Shown piece after piece: positions 24,181 to 32,618 of a stretch of DNA of 64,000 nt. Within the stretch, counting starts at the first letter, position 1. Each line of letters opens with the position of its first letter. The stretch is from Tetraselmis striata (taxonomy: Eukaryota; Chlorophyta; Chlorodendrophyceae; Chlorodendrales; Chlorodendraceae), in NCBI GenBank assembly GCA_006384855.1, contig VCJN01001044.1:44638-108637 (forward strand), in the 5' to 3' direction. The notes beneath the pieces were generated by a model. It had not been told where the DNA came from. It did not search any database and worked only from the letters and a program-made list of their open reading frames with translations. The translations under genes and the position numbers were made by a program.

Positions 24181-24714
24181 GCAGATACAGCAAAATATTG
24201 TAGATATGTATAGTACTACCCCTCATTGCTATCTGTACTCACACGGGTACGCGTAATAGGTTTTTAAAAGTAGTAGCGGGATACGAATTGAGATCAGAGT
24301 CTCGCTACGACGGAGGAACCGGTGTGTGTGAGTTGACCAAAAAACGTTTGATTGAGGAGCTGTGAGAAGTGAACTACGAGTAGCGGTTTGCTGCGGAGGT
24401 GACTATTTGTGGAATCAATACCGAGGGGCATGATGTCGCCAGTAGCCGCAGATACAGCAAAATATTGTAGATATGTATAGTACTACCCCTCATTGCTATC
24501 TGTACTCACACAGGTACGCGTAATAGGTTTTTAAAAGTAGTAGCGGGATACGAATTGAGATCAGAGTATCGCTACGACGGAGGAACCGGTGTGTGTGAGT
24601 TGACCAAAAAACGTTTGATTGAGGAGCTGTGAGAAGTGAACTACGAGTAGCGGTTTGCTGCGGAGGTGACTATTTGTGGAATCAATACCGAGGGGCATGA
24701 TGTCGCCAGTAGCC
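24181..24714. repeat. Tandem duplication, 2 x 267 bp, nearly identical
   Basis: Copy 1 is 24181-24447 and copy 2 is 24448-24714. I see only two differences (CACGGGT/CACAGGT and GAGTCTC/GAGTATC). Each unit starts GCAGATACAGC and ends CGCCAGTAGCC. High identity next to strongly decayed repeats indicates a recent duplication. No coding potential was seen. Confidence 0.95.
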
Positions 24715-24836
24715 GCATGAGCATTGTCTAGAATAGTCCAGCGAGGTACCCGGGTCAGTGGGGCATAACCTCAGATTTACTAGGTTTTACTTAGGGTACT
24801 ATCATCCCCTGACACTCCTCCCTGCACCGCCAAAAA

Positions 24837-25545
24837 GAGGGTACCTTTACTTGACAGCTGCGCTCTATCAATAAAAGCACGGAGAAATCCGGGGGTGACA
24901 ATTTGACACATTATTGCGAGAGTGTATCTTATGCAATAAATCGTGCGAATATCTCCTCACATTCCATCCCGCCATGAAAGATATGTAGCGGTTGGCACTA
25001 CTGTTAGTTGGCCGTGGTATGATATGACACTATTAGTTGGTCATATCATGGTATTCGTGATGTGACACTGTTAGTCATATCATATCGTTTGTAATGTGTG
25101 ACATCCGTGAACCGACCGACATCCGGAAATCGATCGTCACTCTGTGGCCTCGGCGCTTTACGGCAAGGGGGTAGCTTTGATAGCCGCACTCTATCAAAAG
25201 CGCGGAGAATCTGTCAGTGGATGTGTAAGAGTGTATCGTATATTATATATATCGTGAGAACATCTCCTAACATTCCACCGTCCTGAAAGGTAGGTGTATC
25301 AGTTGGCATTGTTAGTTGGCCAATGTATGATGTGACACTCTCATTTGGTCAATCATATTATATCGTATCATATCGTATGTATTGCGTGACATCCGTGAAC
25401 CGACCCCACCGGGAATCGATCCGTGGACCCAGTGCTTTACTGCAAGGGGGTAGGTTGCATAGCCGCGCTGTGTGAAACGCGCGAAGGGTCCGGGGATGAC
25501 TGAGAGCGATCGTATATATACCGTGAGAGTGTCTCCTCACAATTA
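24837..25545. repeat. Degenerate tandem array of a ~270-310-bp unit
   Basis: Three diverged units share ordered landmarks: ATCTCCTCAC/ATTCCA, GTTAGTTGG, GTGACATCCGTGAACCGACC, then AATCGATC, GCTTTAC-GGCAAGGGGGTAG and a short AT-rich spacer. The landmark ATCTCCT(A/C)AC recurs near 24952, 25262 and 25530. A further single copy lies at 36205-36480. It is satellite-like and non-coding. Confidence 0.8.
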
Positions 25546-25740
25546 TGAACGACTACGGCAAAAAGCGCGATGAGTAACTGCTAGGGTGTACTATAGCGAC
25601 TGTAGTTACATGAGTTAGCTGTCTCGGCTGTACTCATACGTAGTGAGTACAGTAGCGACTACTCACGTGCGGCATGTGATGTAATGATTAGTCGATTACG
25701 ACTGCCAGGTATTCCGCTGGTACCGGCACTCGCGCGTGTG

Positions 25741-25875
25741 ATGAATTACATTTCTAAGTAAGCCGCCAGCAGCGCCAACTACAAATCCACGGCTGCCAAA
25801 GGCAGTACTCTAAGCAATACAAGACCAACACAAGCCGCTTAAAATAAATAAAGCGCGGCCTGCATCCCGCACTAG
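25741..25875. repeat. Copy of the TGAATTACA/AAGCCGCTTAAAA dispersed repeat
   Basis: Shares the same module order as 3600-3725: TGAATTACA, CAACTACAAATCCA, ACACAAGCCGCTTAAAA, GCATCCCGCA. A reverse relative is at 55960-56045. It resembles a short non-autonomous element of ~120 bp. Confidence 0.6.
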
Positions 25876-26443
25876 GCGGCCGGAACTCGAATGAATTCCA
25901 AAAAGGCCGGTAGCAAAAGGCCGGTACGGCACGTTCCCAGTACCCGTACCTGTACTCTTAGAGTATGATCTACCACTATCCGCCGCCCGATGTATCACTG
26001 GCGGCGATATGTAAGGATTACTAGTCGCTATTTCTTATGGCGGAGTCGTTTTATTTTGGTTGTACCACGGGGATATCCGGATATCCCCGTGATGATGGTA
26101 ACGCGCTATAAACGATTGCTACGACAGCTAGGTCAGTACACCGCGGTTGCGACTGCCACGTACCAGTACTACGTGTGTGCGCCCCATGTCGCGTCTCAAC
26201 TCTGCGCACAGAGAAACGCAAGGGGTCTGTGCTTCATGAAAACAGCGGAACCAAAACGCCGTGTAATCACACACACCCGGGCCCGCGTCGTTGCTCACCT
26301 CCGCGTCGTGTCGTCAGTCACCGCCAGCACGAAAGTCCATCCTCAGTGTACCTTCAGCTCGGACCATCGCCCGGCAGCTACCCCGGCCCTCAGCAACGTA
26401 GGTCCTGCTCACTGGGCCCTGAGTCCTCGTTTAACTGTCGGAC
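25876..26443. other. Flank and possible promoter of the 26.4-kb ORF
   Basis: Mostly unassigned. A TATA-like GCTATAAACG lies at 26103-26112. From 26200 the sequence becomes GC-rich, like the 5' flanks of other genes here, and could be leader or an upstream exon. A short palindrome GGATATCCGGATATCC occurs near 26070-26090. Confidence 0.3.
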
Positions 26444-26815
26444 ATGGCCTCTCCAAAATTTCTTGACATCACAGGCACCCGCAGCTCCCCACCGCACTAT
26501 CAGGCTGGGGACATGACTACGCCTACCTTTCTCGACAGTGCGAGGGTCAACCCCCAACGCTGGTCTGGTGACTACTCTTCCGGCTTTCCGGGATCGCCCT
26601 CACGGCGTGATGGCGGCTCCCAGCGCTCGTTGTCGTCAGAGGACTCCTGCCCGTCCACCGGGCCTCCCTCCCCCGTGGTGCACAGAAGCGAGCCTGTCCC
26701 ATTACGCCGAGCCCGGCTCACGAAGACGATGTATGGCGATGACATCGAGTTGAGACTGGCCGAAGTTCAATCCCCCGACGGCTCCGTGAAGACTCTCCCG
26801 ATGCGACCCTTTTGA
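26444..26815 (+). CDS. Hypothetical protein, 123 residues
   Basis: ATG at 26444 in a favourable context (GACATGGCC), open to TGA at 26815 with no intron. The sequence is GC-rich compared with its flanks and is low-complexity in the middle (Ser, Pro, Gly, Arg; for example SRRDGGSQRSLSSEDSCPS). A more ordered C-terminus follows (RLTKTMYGDDIELRLAEVQ, ending LPMRPF). No domain is recognised. Base composition and a coherent C-terminal segment favour a real gene or a terminal exon. No TGTAA signal was seen within 200 bp, which weakens the call. Confidence 0.4.
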   Translation: MASPKFLDITGTRSSPPHYQAGDMTTPTFLDSARVNPQRWSGDYSSGFPGSPSRRDGGSQRSLSSEDSCPSTGPPSPVVHRSEPVPLRRARLTKTMYGDDIELRLAEVQSPDGSVKTLPMRPF

Positions 26816-28282
26816 GGGCATTATCGTCATATCATCAGAGGGTTTTTAAAAGCGTCACGTGTACCTATCTGTGTAGCTATATTGTATGTGATAGAGTCGA
26901 ATAAGAACTTTCAACTCTGCTACCGTATCAGCTCGACACCAGTATGGCGGGCTGGTCGAGACATCAGTATAGTCAACTCGCTGCTCCACTGACTCTGCGC
27001 AACCGACGTCCTGTGCGTGTGAGCCCACCTACTCATCGATGGGATGCCGCCGGGCTGACGACTCTGCCACAGGCGCCCGTCGAGACGGAACTCTCAGGCG
27101 GCTCAGCATTCCATGACAAGGCAACAAGCAGCGCCAACCATCGTAGTAGCAGTGTCAAGCACTGTGCATATCACCCTTTATTTATCGATGTCATAATAAT
27201 CCGTGTAATATGTTTCAAATTCCATATTGAAGTAACATGCTCATGCTCATGCATTTGAATAACAGGATGGCCTAGTGCGTGCTTTTAAATATGATGTGCT
27301 GACTTATTACTATGACAGGGCGAATTATGCAGCTCGTTGCAAACCAACAGCACGAATCATGTGTGCGTGCGTGCGTGCGTGTGTGTGTGTGTGTGTGTGT
27401 GGGCAGCTTGCGCCATTGAACCACGCACGGACATGAATATCGTCTGCATTCAGTTCTTGGAATGTACTAGACAGTTTGACATGCATGGCGCTCATTAAGG
27501 TAATAACGTTATACCCCGATATGTGGCACAGTACAGCGGACCAAGCAGACCAAGCTTGCTGCCATATATCAGTGTATCACCACTCGCCAACTGCAAGCAG
27601 ACCTGCCTCGCTATACATCTGCATGACAACATGTGATGCGACAACCGACCACATTCCTTTGTTCGAATGACCCCCCCCCCCCCCCCCCCCTTCTCCCACT
27701 CCCGCCGCCGCGGACGTCATGCCAGTGCTGCTGTGGCACATTCTCATACACACTTACTTTTAATCACTGAATATGTATGTAGAGATCGCCCCGGATCATC
27801 GGCCAAAGAAAACATTTCATGATTTGTAAAAACGTTCGTAAAACTGGTGAATATGCATGTATACCCGGCTCTCAATACTGCACCCGCAACCCGCAACCGC
27901 ACCCGCAAACATGTACGGTGTCAAGCTCTTGAAGGTGCCAGAGAAGGGTTAGTTCAATCTTACTACATCCTTGTAGTAGTTCCTCCTAGTGTGCGTTCTG
28001 GTTCTGTCATGCACCACCACTTATCCACACCAAAATTCACTTATTTACAGTTACAGCTCCCACCACCTGAAATAACCGGACCGTGGCCCAGACACAACGC
28101 GTTATGCCACGTAGCCTTAGTAATGTCTGGATATTAAAGTCTGGCACATTAATATAGTAGGATAAGCCGAAACCGCTTCCCGCCCTTTTCTGTACGGTAC
28201 CCGTACATTGGCGACTACCCCAATTTGACTGCTACCATTATTTGACTACAGGGTACCGCCCCCCCTCCCGCCGCCCCCGCAG
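26816..28282. other. Intergenic region with simple repeats
   Basis: No supported gene. It contains a (GT)n tract preceded by GTGC units at 27360-27402 and a C homopolymer at 27670-27690. The rest is AT-richer, with scattered short frames that have no family signal. Confidence 0.5.
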
Positions 28283-28290
28283 GTATAATA
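28283..28290 (+). promoter_or_regulatory. TATA-like box of the intronless kinase gene
   Basis: GTATAATA lies ~65 bp upstream of the ATG at 28354, after a short C-rich stretch (28258-28280). Position and sequence suit a core promoter; there is no other support. Confidence 0.4.
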
Positions 28291-28353
28291 CGAGTACCAG
28301 TACTCGTACGACTGATCTTGAATCCTGGTCTGTACTCGAAACGCGCCACCGGC

Positions 28354-29466
28354 ATGCTGCATATTCAAGATAAACCATATCGCCGCCTCATGATAACGCC
28401 AAGAGCGAAGTTGTCCTCCGGTGCAGTCAAGCTTGCCACAGCACCCGAGTTGACCGATAGCAACCGCCGGCCTGTAGATACTGATCCAATCATGACATTG
28501 ACTCGGCTTCGTCGCGGAGCGCTACAGGGCGCGGCCAGCAGTGCCGATAAACTTGTTTCGCGGGCGCAGTCGGAAACCAACGCGCGCACATGGTCGTTCG
28601 ATCCTATAAGTGCCAGCACAAGAACGCCAAAGATAGCCAGGCGGCTTCAACGCTGGTCCTTGGACTCGCCGGTCATTCAGCGCTACCGTCTAGGTAACAT
28701 CCTGGGGATTGGCGCCTGCGGTACCGTACACCTTGCTATCGACCTCGCCACGGGCAAGGAGTGGGCGTGCAAGGTAGTGCGCGGCGCCGCCCACCGAACG
28801 ATCCAGCTCAAGGAGATCGAGCTGCTCAAGCAGATAGACCATCCCAGTGTCGTCCGCTACCGCGAGCACTTCACCATCGGCGATAGCCTGCACATTATTA
28901 TGGAGCTGGTTCGTGGCAAGGATCTGGGCTCGGCCATTGAGGAAAGAGGTTCTTACGCCGAGGAGGACGCGCGCGTGGTGGCGGTGCAGCTGCTGGAGGC
29001 ACTGGAATACCTCGCCAGAAAAGGGATTGCGCACCGGGACATCAAGCCTCGTAATATATTGCTTACCAGCGACGAGGAACACACGAGGATCAAAGTCATT
29101 GACTTTGGCCTTGGTGGCCAGCTCACGCCGGCAAAGAGACATTTTACAAGCCGTTCCGGCACGCCAACCTACGTGGCTCCGGAGGTAATAGCGACGGATG
29201 GCCCGGCGTACGGTACCCAGTGCGACGTGTGGTCGGCGGGTGTGCTGCTCTACAAACTCCTGTCCGGCGATAATGCCTTCATGGCCGGGGACCTCAGGAG
29301 CCTGATGAACCAGATCCGCTGCGGTGAGGTCTGCTTTACCGACCCGATGTGGGAGTTGGTGGCACACGAGGCGCGGGAGCTGGTCCAGGGCCTTCTCAAC
29401 CGCGATCCTGCAAAGCGCCTGACACCCGCGATGGCGCTGACGCACAAATGGCTGCAGGACAACTGA
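28354..29466 (+). CDS. Intronless Ser/Thr protein kinase, 370 residues
   Basis: Transfers phosphate from ATP to protein Ser/Thr. Residues 1-110 are basic and unstructured-looking. The kinase domain fills about 111-370: Gly loop GIGACGTVHLA, Lys in EWACKVV, alpha-C Glu in QLKEIELLK, catalytic loop HRDIKPRN, DFG in IDFGLGG, activation segment GTPTYVAPEV, DVWSAGVLLYKLLSG and a terminal Arg block DPAKRLTPAMAL. All catalytic residues are present. The pattern is closest to the CAMK group; no calmodulin site or EF-hand was seen. The start is the first in-frame ATG; the frame stays open 12 codons further upstream without another ATG. TGTAA, the usual green-algal polyadenylation signal, lies 118 bp after the stop (29584-29588). 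All other genes here are split by many introns, so this may be a retrocopy or a transferred gene. Confidence 0.88.
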   Translation: MLHIQDKPYRRLMITPRAKLSSGAVKLATAPELTDSNRRPVDTDPIMTLTRLRRGALQGAASSADKLVSRAQSETNARTWSFDPISASTRTPKIARRLQRWSLDSPVIQRYRLGNILGIGACGTVHLAIDLATGKEWACKVVRGAAHRTIQLKEIELLKQIDHPSVVRYREHFTIGDSLHIIMELVRGKDLGSAIEERGSYAEEDARVVAVQLLEALEYLARKGIAHRDIKPRNILLTSDEEHTRIKVIDFGLGGQLTPAKRHFTSRSGTPTYVAPEVIATDGPAYGTQCDVWSAGVLLYKLLSGDNAFMAGDLRSLMNQIRCGEVCFTDPMWELVAHEARELVQGLLNRDPAKRLTPAMALTHKWLQDN

Positions 29467-30086
29467 GCACTGTATGCAACTCATCGCCACGCCTGTTCTC
29501 CGAACATGTCGAATAACTATTCATTCAAATTACACGTGCCAGGACAGGGCGACATATCATTTAAGACTTCATTTGCCTTAACTTGTAAATGACAACTCTT
29601 TCGCACATTTTTCTCCAGGTGAGCGTGCTCCAGCCTAGATCACCCTAACGTGTATTACTTATGATACAAAGTTCCAGGTGCCCTGGTAATAGTATCAAAT
29701 ACCCATACTGTGACGCTGTTCACTTGCATTCACCGCCGTAATTGCCACAGTGATACCAGGCTCCATGCATATGCGCTGCAGCTGGTGAATCCGTCGATGG
29801 ATGTACAAGTGGAACCCACATCATCTGCCGCCTGCTGGAACATCTATTCTACGCCAACAATGGCGCTAGTAACGTCAAATAGTCGAGGCAGATGCACAGA
29901 AATGCACCACCTGTAGATTACAACTTGCTACACTCCCTTGTCAGGCGGGATGTGATGGCGGGCCATGTCTTCCCCATCTCCCCTCCCCCGCTGCTGTTGC
30001 ATGTTCAGTTTGTAAGAAATATTGAATGATAGCAAAAAAGCACCTGTACCCCGTCCCTCACTCGGTACGTGGCCATCACTATGCTG
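29467..30086. other. 3' flank of the kinase gene
   Basis: Holds the TGTAA at 29584-29588 that can end the kinase transcript. On the other strand a TGTAA lies near 29922, which could end a minus-strand transcript covering 30542-30087. Nothing else was recognised. Confidence 0.4.
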
Positions 30087-30542
30087 CTAGGGCTGCGCAT
30101 GTGACCGCGCCCGCCGGCCTTTGCGCCCGGAGCCCTGCTCGTCCTCCGCCTCGGCGCCCTCCTCCTCTGCGCCGTGGTGATGGTGGTGCGCAGCGGGCGG
30201 CATGCCGCCGGAGCTTGACGCCAGCAGCGGCCCCGATCCGGGCCTCGGCTGCCGTTGATGGGCCCCGCTCATGTGCAGGGCTGCCTGCAGATATCGCACC
30301 ACCTGGGCGGCAAGCAGCCGGGATGAAGGGCGGTCAGTCTGTGCAGATCTGTGAGCCAGTAGACAAGCTCTGTGACTGGTGTCAGCCACTGCCGGTGCGG
30401 TTTGTCGTGTTACACCTGACTGCATTGGTAGTAGATAATCATCACTCTTGGCGGGCTCCGTCTTATTTCCTAGTTTGCGCATTGCAAGGGCGGTGGTGAA
30501 GATAACGCTGCTACGTGCCAGTAACCCCGCATGCAGCAGCAC
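30087..30542 (-). CDS. Possible terminal exon or gene fragment with His-rich acidic tail
   Basis: The minus strand is open from ATG at 30542 to TAG at 30087 (151 codons). Only the last ~75 codons look coding. After an acceptor-like TTGCCGCCCAG (ending near 30304) the protein reads VVRYLQAALHMSGAHQ, then a Gly/Pro/Ser stretch, a run of five His, a Glu-rich stretch and a basic end GSGRKGRRARSHAQP. GC content rises sharply there. A minus-strand TGTAA follows ~165 bp downstream. No upstream exon was found before repeats begin at 30.86 kb, so this may be the orphaned 3' end of a gene cut by rearrangement. The family is unknown. Confidence 0.35.
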   Translation of the reverse strand: MLLHAGLLARSSVIFTTALAMRKLGNKTEPAKSDDYLLPMQSGVTRQTAPAVADTSHRACLLAHRSAQTDRPSSRLLAAQVVRYLQAALHMSGAHQRQPRPGSGPLLASSSGGMPPAAHHHHHGAEEEGAEAEDEQGSGRKGRRARSHAQP

Positions 30543-30859
30543 AGAATCGATTGTTTCAATGCAGCGCGATCACTGGTTTTACGCTGTATGAGACCTGCTC
30601 AGCTTGTGGAGTAGCGACATCCCTTCACACAACTGTCCACATCGTACGCCGTCGCCACAAGCCCCAGACATTCATCTACGAAGCGGCTAGCTGCGCATTA
30701 AAAAATGGCGACAGGCGTGCATTAGGTGCTAGCAAGTTTGTCAGCTTCGGACCACCCGTAGATGTGATGGCGTTGGTTCCTGCTTCTCAAAACTCCATGC
30801 CGCATGCCGCGCATCTGGTGAGACATGTCTGATTTGTGCTGCATCAGAAGTTGTTGTTT

Positions 30860-31020
30860 CTAGAGAGAGAGTAGGTGGGTAGAGAGAGAGAGAGAGAGAG
30901 GGAGAGGGGGGGGGGGGTGGAGAGAGAGAGATAGAGAGAGATGGTGACTACGAGTTCAGCAGTATCCGACATTGTATTATCATACGACAACGATATGTAT
31001 GCCCATATATATTATACGTA
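30860..31020 (-). repeat. Inverted copy of the 7.64-7.80-kb repeat with (AG)n/G tract
   Basis: The reverse complement of this stretch matches 7640-7800: CT-rich tract, then GGTGAGTACGAG/GTGACTACGAG, AGCAGTATCCGAC and the GTATACAT/GTATGCCC end. Here the purine tract (30865-30945) includes an 11-bp G run. Confidence 0.75.
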
Positions 31021-31139
31021 TGAAGTAACTTGACAGTTGAATCAGCGATGCGTCGATTTTTCAGAAAAATTTAAAAGAACGGGTTCTACATCACTGGCCT
31101 ACAGTTCCATGAATTGCATTGCCAGCGCTTTGAAGTACC

Positions 31140-31335
31140 AGAGTTTTTTTTCCATCACCAGCAGCGAGTAGCGAGTACCAGTACCAGTACCAGCAGTTCT
31201 GGGGAACTGCCCTTTTTTGTAATTCACACCAGTACCAGCAGTACCAGCAGTACCAGCAGCGAGTAGCGAGTACCAGTACCAGCAGCGAGCGTTCGCATTG
31301 CCAGCGCTTTGAAGTAGTCGCTACCAGTGTTTTGT
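31140..31335. repeat. AGTACCAGC-type minisatellite and 35-bp dispersed module
   Basis: Consists of irregular repeats of AGTACCAG, CAGCAGCGAGTAGCGAG and CAGCAGT. Inside it (31195-31230) sits the module whose core is GGAACTGCCCTTTTTTGTAA. That core recurs at 55955-55981 and 56038-56072 and in reverse at 4096-4130. Confidence 0.8.
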
Positions 31336-31531
31336 TTTCCATATTACCAGTTTTAATGCAGTACGCAAGCATTATTGTTGCCAGTGGCGAGAGACTAACA
31401 CCCCGAGCCCTTTTGTTCTACCAACTACCACGATCCCCGGTACGGGTACCCGACAACCGTACCCACGCGTAGTCACTACCAGTACTACCCTGATGTACCC
31501 GCTGAACCTACTGATGCACAGGGCTTGAGCC

Positions 31532-32618
31532 CAATCCATGCACGCTACCGATGCAATGCATGGCATTTCCATGAGTGTGCCGGTAATGTGGCCGGGATGG
31601 GATGTCGGGATGGGGCCAATCATCCCACAATTTTACGAAGCTGCAAGATAAGCGCCGTTGGCCGCGCCTCCCTAGGTGAAAGCAGCACACATGAAGTGCC
31701 TTCGATTCCATAGGTGCATGCTTATACCGCCCGCACCGTGGGCTAAGCACGGGCTGGCCCCCTCGACAACAATGTCGCCACTGCTGCACATGTCTGCTCG
31801 CATGTTGTAACACATGTCACCCAACATCCAAGGGGGAAAGCCAAAATGGTGACGGGGTCCGCGCGAGGTGGAGACCCATCCAATAAGGGCTCCTCGCGCC
31901 TGGAAGCTTGCGTGGAAGGGCACATTACATGCCTCCATCATGCGCCCCCACCCACAGTGAGTGGGTTGGCTGGGATACCAGAACATGGGGTAACTTTGAC
32001 AGGCCATAACATTTTGTCTTATTGGATTGAATTGGATTGGGCTATCTTATTGGATATCTCATTGGATTGGGATATCGTATTTGATTGGGCTGTAAATTAG
32101 CGCGTTCAGCAGCGCAGGTCGCAGGCTTTTCATCGCACTAATTTACAGCTAAATCTGGTAAAACGTCGAAATGTTATGAATCAAAACGTGATTGCAATAT
32201 TATTGCTTCTTGCAGGGCAAACAGCAAGTTTGCGAATGTCGCATGCAACCCGCTAGCTGACCATTGACTCCAAAGCATGCGTTGCGCGGCCTGGGGTAGG
32301 TGCCCAACACATGTATCTCGGCGACCATGGGAGAAAAACACGGTCCTTTGTGTCCAATTGTCGGCGTGCCGTGCGCTCAAACCGTTCACAGCCCGGCCGT
32401 GCAACACTTGTTACACTGGTGGTGCCGCATAACAGGCGCCGCGCGAGCCACGCGCGCCGTCGCATTGGCCCTAGCACACCATGTGCGCGCTCTTTCATGG
32501 TTAGTATTCTCGCAATGGCTGCAACGGCGTAGACTAGCTATGCGTGGGTTCGCCGACTAAAAGCGACCAAACCCAAATCATACCCATAACAACATGCAGA
32601 GACTTTTATGGGCTGCTG
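31532..32618 (-). repeat. ~1.09-kb dispersed repeat, right copy (inverted relative of 22.4 kb)
   Basis: Reverse complement of 22388-23439 with many point differences. The outer ends (22388 and 32618) and inner ends (23439 and 31532) face each other, so the 8.1 kb between them, including the intronless kinase gene, is framed by long inverted repeats. The centre holds about ten ATTGGAT/ATTGGGAT-like units (32005-32095) in place of the C tract. Confidence 0.85.

Noticed and set aside
26944..27258. 104-codon plus-strand frame with ATG
   Set aside because: The second half is AT-rich and hydrophobic without structure, with no family signal; the coding look ends after ~60 codons.
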